DNA of 13,609 nt, taken from assembly GCA_002345845.1 (NCBI GenBank), contig DDWF01000288.1:569-14177 (forward strand), read 5' to 3'. The notes beneath the pieces were generated by a model. The model was not told where the DNA came from. It saw nothing but the letters and a program-made list of their open reading frames with translations, and searched no databases. Below, one piece after another: positions 1 to 6,908 of this stretch. Each line of letters opens with the position of its first letter. Positions within the stretch are counted from its first letter, which is position 1. The stretch is from Betaproteobacteria bacterium UBA2293. GTDB lineage: Bacteria > Pseudomonadota > Gammaproteobacteria > Burkholderiales > Rhodocyclaceae. Position numbers and translations under genes: made by a program.

Positions 1-1
1 G

Positions 2-766
2 CCGCTGCGCGAGGAATGGGCGATCAACAACCTGACGGCGCCGGACCCTTACGAGCACCTCGGCTACGTTATGGACGCGGTCAGCGAGATCCGCCGTGCC
101 CTGGACAACTCGGTACCGCTGATCGGCTTCTCCGGCAGTCCATACACGCTCGCCTGCTACATGGTCGAAGGCCAGGGCTCCAGCGACTTCCGCAACATCA
201 AGGCGATGCTCTACAACCGCCCGGACCTGCTGCACCGCATTCTGTCGGTGACCGCCGATTCGGTGACCAGCTACCTGAATGCGCAGATCGATTCCGGCGC
301 CCAGGCAGTGATGATTTTCGACACCTGGGGCGGTTCATTGTCCAATGCTGCCTACGAGGAATTCTCGCTGGCCTACATGCAAAGAATTGTCGCCGGCCTG
401 AAGAAGGAAAAGGATGGCCAGCGCATCCCCAGCATCGTGTTCACCAAGAATGGCGGCCTGTGGCTGGAGAAGATCGCCGCCATCGGTTGCGATGCCGTCG
501 GCCTCGACTGGACCATCGACATCGGCGAAGCGCGTCGGCGGGTGGGCGACCAGGTTGCCCTGCAGGGCAACCTTGACCCGAACGTGCTCTTCGCGGCGCC
601 GGAAATCGTCGCTGCCGAAGCGAAAAAGGTGCTCGACAGCTACGGCCCAGGCAATACCGGCCACGTGTTCAACCTCGGCCATGGCATTTCGCAATTCACC
701 CCGCCGGAAAGCGTGACCGCCCTGGTCGAAACCGTCCATGGCTACAGCCGTCTATTACGAAAGTAA
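2..766 (+). CDS. hemE: Uroporphyrinogen decarboxylase, 3' part (5' end outside window)
   Basis: HemE converts uroporphyrinogen III to coproporphyrinogen III by four decarboxylations in the cytoplasm, in haem and sirohaem-branch tetrapyrrole synthesis. The reading frame is open from base 2, and the visible part is 254 residues ending in TAA. The family is usually about 350-360 residues, so roughly 100 N-terminal residues lie to the left. Family signatures visible are PLREEW near the left edge, [16 protein letters not shown], the FDTWGG segment, [20 protein letters not shown] and the C-terminal FNLGHGI. The catalytic region with the conserved N-terminal arginines and aspartate is mostly outside the window. 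An in-frame ATG at base 71 is internal and is not the start. A hairpin with a T-run follows the gene, and priA lies next on the same strand across a 300-base gap. Identification is secure. Confidence 0.97.
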   Translation, partial: PLREEWAINNLTAPDPYEHLGYVMDAVSEIRRALDNSVPLIGFSGSPYTLACYMVEGQGSSDFRNIKAMLYNRPDLLHRILSVTADSVTSYLNAQIDSGAQAVMIFDTWGGSLSNAAYEEFSLAYMQRIVAGLKKEKDGQRIPSIVFTKNGGLWLEKIAAIGCDAVGLDWTIDIGEARRRVGDQVALQGNLDPNVLFAAPEIVAAEAKKVLDSYGPGNTGHVFNLGHGISQFTPPESVTALVETVHGYSRLLRK

Positions 767-778
767 TGGGTATAAAGG

Positions 779-792
779 CGGACTAAAGTCCG
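779..792. repeat. Short perfect palindrome after hemE
   Basis: CGGACT, two A residues, then AGTCCG form a perfect 6-bp inverted repeat 12 bases after the hemE stop. It has no T-run of its own, and the true terminator-like hairpin follows about 35 bases later. Its form resembles small palindromic units that recur in intergenic regions of some betaproteobacteria. That resemblance is from memory and needs a genome-wide count. Confidence 0.5.
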
Positions 793-794
793 AC

Positions 795-803
795 TTATGC
801 ACA
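795..803 (+). promoter_or_regulatory. DnaA-box match, TTATGCACA
   Basis: This matches the E. coli-type DnaA-box consensus TTATNCACA at every position. It is followed by GATTT, as is the second perfect box at 972-980, so the two form a near-identical 14-base direct repeat 177 bases apart. Whether DnaA binds here is an inference. Confidence 0.55.
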
Positions 804-825
804 GATTTAGGTCATCGGATGGAGA

Positions 826-863
826 AAACCGGCGAATTTGTCTTGACAGCCGGTTTCTTTTTT
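826..863 (+). terminator. Rho-independent terminator of hemE
   Basis: AAACCGGC (826-833) and GCCGGTTT (849-856) form a perfect 8-bp stem with a 15-base loop. The stem is followed at once by C and a run of six T (858-863). It lies about 60 bases after the hemE stop on the hemE strand, so it is best read as the end of the hemE transcript. The loop is longer than usual, which lowers confidence slightly. Confidence 0.75.
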
Positions 864-930
864 AAATTGTTGAAAACAAAGGGTTTGTTATTTTGCTCAA
901 TATTTCGGCAAAGTGACAGATTTCTTTAAT
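861..930. other. AT-rich segment between hemE and priA, possible unwinding element or promoter region
   Basis: By hand count 51 of 70 bases are A or T, against roughly 35-40 percent in the surrounding genes. It lies between two sets of DnaA-box matches and just after the hemE terminator. This is the arrangement expected of either a DNA unwinding element or a promoter-bearing leader for priA. I see no strong sigma-70 promoter inside it. Confidence 0.45.
875..889. repeat. Inverted repeat AACAAA-GGG-TTTGTT, with an inverted near-copy at 998-1013
   Basis: AACAAA (875-880), GGG and TTTGTT (884-889) form a perfect 6-bp palindrome. A related element lies at 998-1013: GACAAA, CCCT, TTTGTC. Read on the minus strand, that second element shares the ACAAA-GGGTTTGT core with the first, with one extra A. 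The pair brackets most of the AT-rich and DnaA-box region. AAACCC (1001-1006) can instead pair with GGGTTT (1018-1023), giving a competing hairpin in the priA leader. Confidence 0.45.
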
Positions 931-959
931 CGGCGCCATTTGCCGCCAGTCCGAGCAAG

Positions 960-994
960 AAATCCACAAAGTTATCCACAGATTTTGTGGGTAA
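960..994. promoter_or_regulatory. DnaA-box cluster upstream of priA
   Basis: TTATCCACA at 972-980 is identical to the high-affinity E. coli R1-type box. TTACCCACA on the minus strand (986-994) differs from the TTATNCACA consensus at one position and lies 5 bases away in inverted orientation, making an almost perfect palindrome. AAATCCACA at 960-968 is a weaker 7-of-9 match in direct orientation. Another 7-of-9 match, TTGTCTACA, is at 1009-1017. The cluster ends about 70 bases before the priA start. It could be an origin-like site or a DnaA-responsive operator for priA; the sequence alone does not decide. Confidence 0.55.
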
Positions 995-1066
995 CTCGAC
1001 AAACCCTTTTGTCTACAGGGTTTTTCGCCCGAATCCGGAGATCCGGCGGCTAACGTCGGCTGATCA

Positions 1067-3052
1067 ATGCCTGTCCTTCGCGTCGCTCTCGACCTGCCAT
1101 TGCATCGCCTGTTCGACTACGTCGCCCCGCCGGAGACGGTGGCGGAAGATATCGGCCGTCGTGTCCGGGTGCCCTTCGGGCGCAGCGAAAAGATCGGCGT
1201 CATTGTCGACATTGTCGATAGCGGCGACTGGCCGGTCGAGCAGCTGAAACCAGCCAGCGAAATCCTCCGCGATCTGCCGCCACTGCCGGTCAGTTTCTTC
1301 GCCCTCTGCTCGTTTGCCAGTACTTACTATCAGGCACCGCTCGGCGAAGTCGTACTGCAGGCGCTGCCGGCCGGACTCAAGCGCAGCGATCCGCCGACCC
1401 GCCGGGTGATCCGTCAGCCGGCTCCCGGCCAGCCGCCCGTTCTGCCTGAGCTGACTGCCGAGCAGGCGGTGGCGGTCGCCGCCATCGAGCCGGCTGCCGG
1501 GTTCGCCGCCCATCTGCTGCATGGGGTCACCGGTAGCGGCAAGACCGAGGTCTACCTGCGCCTGGTCGAACGGGCGCTGGCAACTGGCCGCCAAGCCCTG
1601 CTACTGGTTCCGGAAATCAACCTGACCCCGCAACTGGAAGAGCGGGTACGCGCCCGTTTTCCGCAGCAGACGGTGGTCGCCCTGCACAGCGAACTGGCCG
1701 AGGCGGCGCGCGAACGCAACTGGCGGGCAGCGTTTTCCGGCGAGGCCGATATTGTCCTTGGCACCCGGCTGGCCATTTTCACGCCGCTGCCGCGCCTCGG
1801 CCTGATCATCATCGACGAAGAGCACGATGCCTCGTTCAAGCAGCAGGACGGCATGCGTTACTCGGCGCGTGATGTCGCCGTGGTCCGTGCCCGCCAGGCC
1901 GGTGTTCCGGTCGTCCTCGGCTCGGCGACCCCGTCGCTGGAAACCTGGGCCAATGCCCACGGTGGCCGCTACGGGCTGCTGACCTTGAATGAGCGAGCCA
2001 ACCGCCAGGCGACGCTGCCGCAGATCCGCATCCTCGACACACGCCGCCTGCCCCTGCAGGAAGGGGTCAGCAAGGTGCTGGTTGACGGCATCCGCCTGCG
2101 TCTGCAACGCGGCGAACAGAGCCTCGTCTTCCTCAATCGCCGCGGCTACGCGCCGGTGCTCGCCTGTCCGTCCTGTGGCTGGATTTCGCGCTGTCATCGC
2201 TGTGCCGCCAACCTGGTATTGCATCAGGCCGACCGCCGCCTGCGCTGCCACCACTGCGGTTTCGAGCATCGGGTACCGAAGGCTTGCCCGACCTGTGGCA
2301 ACCAGGATATTCATCCTTACGGCCGCGGCACCCAGCGCGTCGAGGAGTGGTTGCAGGGCGAATTTCCCGAGGCGCGCATCCTGCGCGTTGACCGCGATTC
2401 AGTGAAGAGTCGCAAGCAGTGGGAGACGATGCTCGAACGCATCCACGGCGGCGAAGCCGAGATCCTGGTCGGCACGCAGATGCTGGCCAAGGGCCACGAT
2501 TTTCCGAAACTCACCCTGGTCGGCGTGCTCGGCGCCGATTCGGCGCTTTATTCCGCCGACTGGCGCGCCCCCGAGCGTCTGTTCGCCCAGTTGATGCAGG
2601 TCGCCGGCCGCGCCGGCCGTGCCGAACTGAAGGGCGAGGTGGTGATCCAGACGCAGTACCCCGAGCACCCGCTATTCGCCTCCCTGGTCACCCACGACTA
2701 TGCCGGGTTCGCCGCCGGTCAGCTGAAGGAGCGCGAACAGGCGGGCTTTCCGCCTTATGCCTTCCAGGCCGTGCTGCGCGCCGAAGCGCCGCAGATGGCC
2801 GATGCCATCGCCTTCCTCAAAGCGGCTGCCGGCCTGCCGGTGATCGGCGAACACGAGCAGGTCATGCTCTACGATCCGGTGCCGATGCGCATGGCCCGGC
2901 TGGCCAGCCTCGAACGGGGCCAGTTGCTGGCCGAGTCGATGTCGCGTCCGGCGCTGCAGGCCTTTCTGCCGCTCTGGCGGGAGGCAATCGAAAGTATCAA
3001 GGCGCCCTCGAAGCTACGCTGGCACCTTGAGGTCGACCCACTGGAGTTCTGA
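1067..3052 (+). CDS. priA: Primosomal protein N' (replication restart helicase PriA)
   Basis: PriA is a superfamily 2 3'-5' DNA helicase that recognises stalled replication forks and loads the primosome. The product is 661 residues, somewhat shorter than the E. coli protein (about 730). The N-terminus MPVLRVALDLPL matches the usual start of the 3'-end-binding domain, so ATG 1067 was chosen although no clear Shine-Dalgarno precedes it. Walker A is GVTGSGKT at residues 153-160, and the DEEH box is at 250-253. Eight cysteines in four CxxC pairs between about 367 and 410 form the two zinc sites inserted in the helicase core. Helicase motifs LVGTQMLAKGHDFP and MQVAGRAGRA follow. All key residues I can check are present. 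The leader contains DnaA-box matches and hairpins, so its expression could be tied to replication status; that is inference. Confidence 0.97.
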   Translation: MPVLRVALDLPLHRLFDYVAPPETVAEDIGRRVRVPFGRSEKIGVIVDIVDSGDWPVEQLKPASEILRDLPPLPVSFFALCSFASTYYQAPLGEVVLQALPAGLKRSDPPTRRVIRQPAPGQPPVLPELTAEQAVAVAAIEPAAGFAAHLLHGVTGSGKTEVYLRLVERALATGRQALLLVPEINLTPQLEERVRARFPQQTVVALHSELAEAARERNWRAAFSGEADIVLGTRLAIFTPLPRLGLIIIDEEHDASFKQQDGMRYSARDVAVVRARQAGVPVVLGSATPSLETWANAHGGRYGLLTLNERANRQATLPQIRILDTRRLPLQEGVSKVLVDGIRLRLQRGEQSLVFLNRRGYAPVLACPSCGWISRCHRCAANLVLHQADRRLRCHHCGFEHRVPKACPTCGNQDIHPYGRGTQRVEEWLQGEFPEARILRVDRDSVKSRKQWETMLERIHGGEAEILVGTQMLAKGHDFPKLTLVGVLGADSALYSADWRAPERLFAQLMQVAGRAGRAELKGEVVIQTQYPEHPLFASLVTHDYAGFAAGQLKEREQAGFPPYAFQAVLRAEAPQMADAIAFLKAAAGLPVIGEHEQVMLYDPVPMRMARLASLERGQLLAESMSRPALQAFLPLWREAIESIKAPSKLRWHLEVDPLEF

Positions 3053-3084
3053 TTGGCGGGGCCGGCACAGGCCTTGCAGTGATT

Positions 3085-3108
3085 TGCTCCCGAACCACGA
3101 GAGGAGCA
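3085..3108 (+). promoter_or_regulatory. Possible hairpin enclosing the ribosome binding site of the next gene
   Basis: TGCTCC (3085-3090) is complementary to GGAGCA (3103-3108), with a 12-base loop. The right arm includes most of the GAGGAG Shine-Dalgarno that precedes ATG 3113. Folding would hide the site. A 6-bp stem can arise by chance, so this is a weak candidate for translational control. Confidence 0.3.
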
Positions 3109-3112
3109 CATC

Positions 3113-4108
3113 ATGAGAATCCAGGAATCGGTGGTCAATCTGTCGTCCACCCACGAGGCGAACACTAGTCGCAATGTCGAAATCGAGACAGAGGTTGGCT
3201 TCCGGCAGGTATTCGCCAGCCTGGCCAGCGAATCGCCGGTGGCGGCCGAACAGGCGACGGCCCTGCGCCAACGCGTGCAGAAAATGCTGGAGTCGTTGAT
3301 CGAAGCGATCATGGCGGCAATGGACGGCCGTTGTTGCCGGGAAAAACCTGCCGGTGGCGATGACTTGCCGGCCGTGGCAGAAAATGCGGGGCGTCCCGCC
3401 GGCGAGCTGGTCTGGGGCCGCCGCATCAGCGAACGGGTCAGCGAATCCGAAGCGACCACGGTCTGTGGCCAGGGCCAGGTGCGCACCTGCGACGGTCGGG
3501 AAATCGCCTTCGATTTCAGTGTCGCCATGCAGCGCGAGTACACCCGTGAATCGGTCAGCGAAGAGGGCTCCATGGTCAAGCTGCGCGATCCGCTGGTGCT
3601 CAGCTTCGCTGGCAAATCCTGCGAACTGACCGGCGAGCGCATTGCCTTCGATCTCGATGCTGACGGCTCGCCCGAGCAGATTCCCGGGCTGGCGGCCGGC
3701 AGTTGTTTCCTGGTTTTCGACCGCAACGGCAATGGCCGGGCCGACGACGGCAACGAGCTGTTCGGCGTCAAGAGCGGCGATGGCTTCGCCGATCTGGCGA
3801 AGCTTGATGATGACGGCAATGGCTGGATCGACGAGGGCGATGCCGCCTTTGGCAAACTTGCCTTGTGGTCAGGCGACTACTGGAACAGTCTGGCCGGGCA
3901 GGGCGTCGGAGCGCTGTTTACCGGTTCGGTGGCGGCGCCCTTCGCCCTCAAGGATGCCGACAACGAACTGCTCGGGCAGATCCGGGCGGCCGGTGTCTAT
4001 CTGCTGGAGAGTGGCCAGGCCGGCCTGATGCAGCAGGTCGACCTGGCGGTATCAGCGCCGCCGGCCGCTGAGCAGCAGCCAGGCGAGGGCGACCAGCTGG
4101 CCGCCTAG
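3113..4108 (+). CDS. Uncharacterised cytosolic protein with EF-hand-like calcium loops
   Basis: The product is 331 residues with no signal peptide or membrane segment. ATG 3113 is preceded by a good Shine-Dalgarno (GAGGAG). The N-terminal ~70 residues look helical; a middle part (VRTCDGREIAFDFSV, then DPLVLSF) precedes an acidic C-terminal module. Three loops rich in Asp, Asn and Gly are visible: DLDADG at 180-185, DRNGNGRADDGNE at 203-215 followed by LFG, and DDDGNGWIDEGD at 232-243. The loops match calcium-binding EF-hand or dockerin-like patterns. From memory, this whole middle-plus-loop arrangement recurs as an uncharacterised family in Pseudomonas, Shewanella and betaproteobacteria, and similar loop modules occur in large RTX/VCBS adhesins. 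Its last 57 bases overlap the 3' end of the convergent MFS gene. Function is unknown; calcium binding is inferred. Confidence 0.85.
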   Translation: MRIQESVVNLSSTHEANTSRNVEIETEVGFRQVFASLASESPVAAEQATALRQRVQKMLESLIEAIMAAMDGRCCREKPAGGDDLPAVAENAGRPAGELVWGRRISERVSESEATTVCGQGQVRTCDGREIAFDFSVAMQREYTRESVSEEGSMVKLRDPLVLSFAGKSCELTGERIAFDLDADGSPEQIPGLAAGSCFLVFDRNGNGRADDGNELFGVKSGDGFADLAKLDDDGNGWIDEGDAAFGKLALWSGDYWNSLAGQGVGALFTGSVAAPFALKDADNELLGQIRAAGVYLLESGQAGLMQQVDLAVSAPPAAEQQPGEGDQLAA

Positions 4109-5269
4109 CAGGCCGAGGAAGGCAATCCGGTAGGCCGGGCCAACCGCCCAGCCGCCGGCCTGCAGGGCATCGACGAGACCGCCGATGCCCCATTGCAGAC
4201 CGAAAGCGCCGAGGAAGACGAGCAGGTTGAGGGCGGTGTTGGCGCGCCCCGAGAGGTGGCTCGGGAAAGCTTGGGAGACCAGCGAATAGGCGATGTTGGA
4301 CAGCGAGAAGCAAGCGCCGAGCACCGGCCACAGCAGAGCGCCGGCGACATGTGGTTGCAGGCCGATGGCGGCGAAGGCGGCGAAGGCGGCGATCATCGCC
4401 CAGCGATAGACCTTTTCCAGCGATACACCGCGATGCACCAGGGCGGTGGCGAAGAAGCCCATGAACAGGAAGCCGCCGAGCATGGCCATGCCCATCCACG
4501 TTAGGCGGCTGGCAACGGCGGCGCCATCGAGGCCTTCCATGACATTCATCCAGCGCGAGGCCCACAGGCCCTGAACGGCCATGAAGCCGCCGGTGAACCA
4601 GAAACCGGCCGGCGCGTAACGCCAGAAATGGCGGCTGGCGAAGATGCTGCGCACACCAACGAGTTGCTCGGCGAAACCCACTCCCTTGCCATCGCTCACC
4701 TTGTCCGGCACGAAGAACCACAGGGCGGCAGCGACGGCCAGGGTGACGACGGCCAGGCCGAGGACGATCTCCCGCCAGCCGGCGAATCCCAGCGCCACTT
4801 CCAGCGGCTTGGCGGCAGCGAGAGCGCCGAGACCGCCGGAGGCCATGATCCACCCGGTCAGCGAGGCCTGGCGCTCGGGCGGAAACCACTGGCTGAAAGC
4901 CTTGAACGAAGCCATCAGGCAAGCGGCGACGCCGAGGCCGATCAAGGCGCGGCCGATGGTCAGGCCGGACAAGGTGTCGGCCATGGCGAAAACCGTGGCG
5001 CCAGCGGCGGCGATGACCAGCAGCATGGCCTCGACGCGGCGTGGCCCGAAGCGGTCGAGGAGCATGCCGAGCGGCAGTTGGGCGGCACCGAAGGCGAGGA
5101 AATAGGTGCTGGTCAGCAGGCCGAGCGCATTGTCCGGCAGGCTGAGTTCGCTGGCGATCAGCGGACCGAGCACGGCATTGACCGTGCGATAGAGGTAGGA
5201 AAGGAAATAGCCGGCGGCAAATGGCAGGAAAAGCCTGAGCATCAGGCTGCGCGGATCGATTACGGTCAA
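4052..5269 (-). CDS. Major facilitator superfamily transporter
   Basis: This is a predicted inner-membrane secondary transporter of about 405 residues, a normal MFS size, with about 12 hydrophobic segments. The first is LFLPFAAGYFLSYLYRTVNAV. The signature loop between helices 2 and 3 (motif A) is GMLLDRFGPRR at residues 68-78. Substrate cannot be read from the sequence. The start is uncertain: TTG 5269 has GGAG five bases upstream and overlaps the yiiM stop as TTGA, which suggests translational coupling. ATG 5242 (MLRLF) is the alternative but lacks a Shine-Dalgarno. The same frame stays open upstream into yiiM and could be read as a 459-residue protein, but that extension has no hydrophobic or family-like content. 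It is the last gene of the minus-strand run with yiiM and mak, and its 3' end overlaps the EF-hand-like gene by 57 bases. Confidence 0.9.
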   Translation of the reverse strand: MTVIDPRSLMLRLFLPFAAGYFLSYLYRTVNAVLGPLIASELSLPDNALGLLTSTYFLAFGAAQLPLGMLLDRFGPRRVEAMLLVIAAAGATVFAMADTLSGLTIGRALIGLGVAACLMASFKAFSQWFPPERQASLTGWIMASGGLGALAAAKPLEVALGFAGWREIVLGLAVVTLAVAAALWFFVPDKVSDGKGVGFAEQLVGVRSIFASRHFWRYAPAGFWFTGGFMAVQGLWASRWMNVMEGLDGAAVASRLTWMGMAMLGGFLFMGFFATALVHRGVSLEKVYRWAMIAAFAAFAAIGLQPHVAGALLWPVLGACFSLSNIAYSLVSQAFPSHLSGRANTALNLLVFLGAFGLQWGIGGLVDALQAGGWAVGPAYRIAFLGLLGGQLVALAWLLLSGRRR

Positions 5270-5964
5270 GCTTGCTCCGGTTTCACGTGAAACGCCGTGG
5301 GCGGCGGGGCATCGCCGTCGCGACGCAGCCAGTTCAGGCGTTGAAGGATTTTTTGTCGCCAGTTTTCGGCGATGGCACTGACCGCGGCCAGGCGTTCGAG
5401 TTCCGCCAGTTCCGGGCGATGGGTCTGCCACAACTGCATGGCCTCGGCCAGCGTCGGGTTGTCGGCGGGCGAATGTTCAAGCACGAGTGGGTCGCCGGGG
5501 GTGACCAGGCCCCCCGTCAGGACGCGCCAGTACCAGCCGGTCAGGCGTTGCTCGGCGATGAAGGCGGCCATGCCCTCACAAGCGAAGCGCTCATCGATCT
5601 TCCAGCAGGGGTTGCGTGGCTGGCAGACCTGCAGGCGGGCGCCGCTGAGTTGCCAGATGTCACCGAGGCGGACGGCCGCTTCGTCCAGTTCGGCTGTCGA
5701 CAGGTTTTCGCCCATGCTGCCGGGCACCAGTTGTCCGGCAGCTTCGGGAAAGCGCCGGGCGAGCAGCGGATAATGAGTTGCCGGGTACAGGTGCACGGCC
5801 TTGTCCGGACCGCCATGGACACGCCGGTCGGCCTGCTGGTCGCCGATGAAGCCTTCGCTGCCAAGTGTCACGGGTGCCGTCACCGGCTGCTTGTAGATGC
5901 CGGTCGGGCGTCCGGACTCGGGGAGGGGGCGGATACCGCCGATGAATAGGGAGATTTGGGCCAT
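5266..5964 (-). CDS. yiiM: MOSC domain protein, YiiM family
   Basis: YiiM proteins are cytosolic molybdenum-cofactor enzymes. In E. coli, YiiM and YcbX reduce N-hydroxylated base analogues such as 6-hydroxylaminopurine. The product is 232 residues, close to E. coli YiiM (about 224). Visible family motifs are RRVHGGPDKAVHLYP (about 48-61), GSMGENL (82-88) and CQPRNPCWK (114-122). One of the two cysteines there (114 or 120) is expected to be the cofactor ligand. GWYWRVL follows, and then the C-terminal three-helix region typical of YiiM. ATG 5964 gives the expected MAQISLFIGG N-terminus but has a poor Shine-Dalgarno. It starts 44 bases after mak and its TGA stop overlaps the proposed TTG of the MFS gene. 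Physiological substrate here is unknown. Confidence 0.9.
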   Translation of the reverse strand: MAQISLFIGGIRPLPESGRPTGIYKQPVTAPVTLGSEGFIGDQQADRRVHGGPDKAVHLYPATHYPLLARRFPEAAGQLVPGSMGENLSTAELDEAAVRLGDIWQLSGARLQVCQPRNPCWKIDERFACEGMAAFIAEQRLTGWYWRVLTGGLVTPGDPLVLEHSPADNPTLAEAMQLWQTHRPELAELERLAAVSAIAENWRQKILQRLNWLRRDGDAPPPTAFHVKPEQA

Positions 5965-6008
5965 GGAAGCGCGATTGTGCCATTACTGGGCGCTGGCGCG
6001 GCCGGTGA

Positions 6009-6908
6009 TCAATCCCATAGCCAGGCGGCGCCGCGGACACCGGAAGAGTCGCCGTGGCAGGGTGGCAGGAAACGGGTGCGCAAGCTGTCGGAAAAGACAT
6101 GCGGGGCGCAGCAGGCGGGCAGGCTGCGGTAAAGGCGGTCGATATTGGCGAGGCCGCCACCGAGAACGATGACGTCCGGATCGAGCACGTTGATGACCGC
6201 GGCCAGGGCGCGGCCCAGGCGTTCCTCGTAGCGCTGCAGACTGGCCAGCCCGGCGGCATCACCGGCCTCGGCAGCAGCGGCGATGGCTGCCGCTGACAGC
6301 TCGGCACCACCGTGGGCGCGATGGTCGGCGGCCAGGGCCGGCCCGGACAGGTAGGTTTCGATGCAGCCCCGGCGGCCGCAATAGCAGGCCGGCAAGGGCA
6401 GGTCAGCCGCGGTCGGCAGCGGCAGCGGGTTATGTCCCCACTCGCCGGCAATGGCATTGCAGCCGGCCAGGGGTTGGCGGTTGATGACAATGCCGCCGCC
6501 GACGCCGGTACCGAGAATGATGCCGAAGACGCAATGCGCCCCACGGCCGGCACCATCGACGGCCTCGGAGAGGGCGAAACAGTTGGCATCGTTGGCCAGC
6601 CTGATCTCGCGGCCAAGTAGTTGCTGCAGGTCGCGGCGAAGCGGCCGGCCGATCAGGCAGGTCGAGTTGGCGTTCTTGATCAGGCCGCTGGCCAGGGATT
6701 CGGCACCAGGAATACCGATGCCGACGCTGCCGTGGCAGCCCAGTTCGCTTTCGGCGGTGGCGACCAGTTCGCCGATGGTCGCCAGCGTCGCCGCGTAATC
6801 GCCCTGTGGCGTGGCGACGCGCCGGCGTAGCAACGGACGACCGTTTGCGTCCAGCGCGATGATCTCGATCTTGCTGCCGCCGAGGTCGATGCCGAGGCGC
6901 AAGCTCAC
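6009..6908 (-). CDS. mak: ROK-family manno(fructo)kinase
   Basis: Mak phosphorylates fructose (also mannose and other hexoses) with ATP in the cytoplasm. The product is 299 residues, nearly identical in length to E. coli Mak (302). It has the same landmarks from start to end: LRLGIDLGGSK at the N-terminus (phosphate loop 8-13), IPG and IKNANST, LANDANC with the presumed catalytic Asp107, GTGVGGG at 133-139, and EWGHNPL. The ROK zinc site is CYCGRRGC (Cys175, 177, 182) with His159. It ends HGDSSGVRGAAWLW, as in E. coli Mak. The chosen start is GTG 6908, which overlaps the upstream TGA as GTGA; TTG 6902 is an alternative. An open frame continues upstream to 7223, but that part lies inside the methyltransferase-like gene. 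Substrate preference within ROK kinases is inferred from overall similarity. Confidence 0.9.
   Translation of the reverse strand: MSLRLGIDLGGSKIEIIALDANGRPLLRRRVATPQGDYAATLATIGELVATAESELGCHGSVGIGIPGAESLASGLIKNANSTCLIGRPLRRDLQQLLGREIRLANDANCFALSEAVDGAGRGAHCVFGIILGTGVGGGIVINRQPLAGCNAIAGEWGHNPLPLPTAADLPLPACYCGRRGCIETYLSGPALAADHRAHGGAELSAAAIAAAAEAGDAAGLASLQRYEERLGRALAAVINVLDPDVIVLGGGLANIDRLYRSLPACCAPHVFSDSLRTRFLPPCHGDSSGVRGAAWLWD

Noticed and set aside
843..868. Promoter with TTGACA at 843-848
   Set aside because: The hexamer lies in the loop of the hemE terminator, and the nearest TAAATT is only 14 bases downstream, so spacing is poor. A role for priA cannot be excluded but is not supported.
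2869..3855. 328-residue minus-strand ORF opposite the EF-hand-like gene
   Set aside because: It is Ser/Arg/Pro-rich with no family motif and lies antisense to a gene that has a good ribosome binding site and clear calcium-loop motifs.
4628..5290. 220-residue plus-strand ORF opposite the MFS gene
   Set aside because: It is Gly/Glu/Gln-rich low-complexity translation of the complement of membrane-helix codons; the minus strand has a complete transporter.
5270..5431. N-terminal extension of the MFS frame into yiiM
   Set aside because: It is basic and low in hydrophobic residues, overlaps conserved yiiM codons, and is unlike MFS N-termini.
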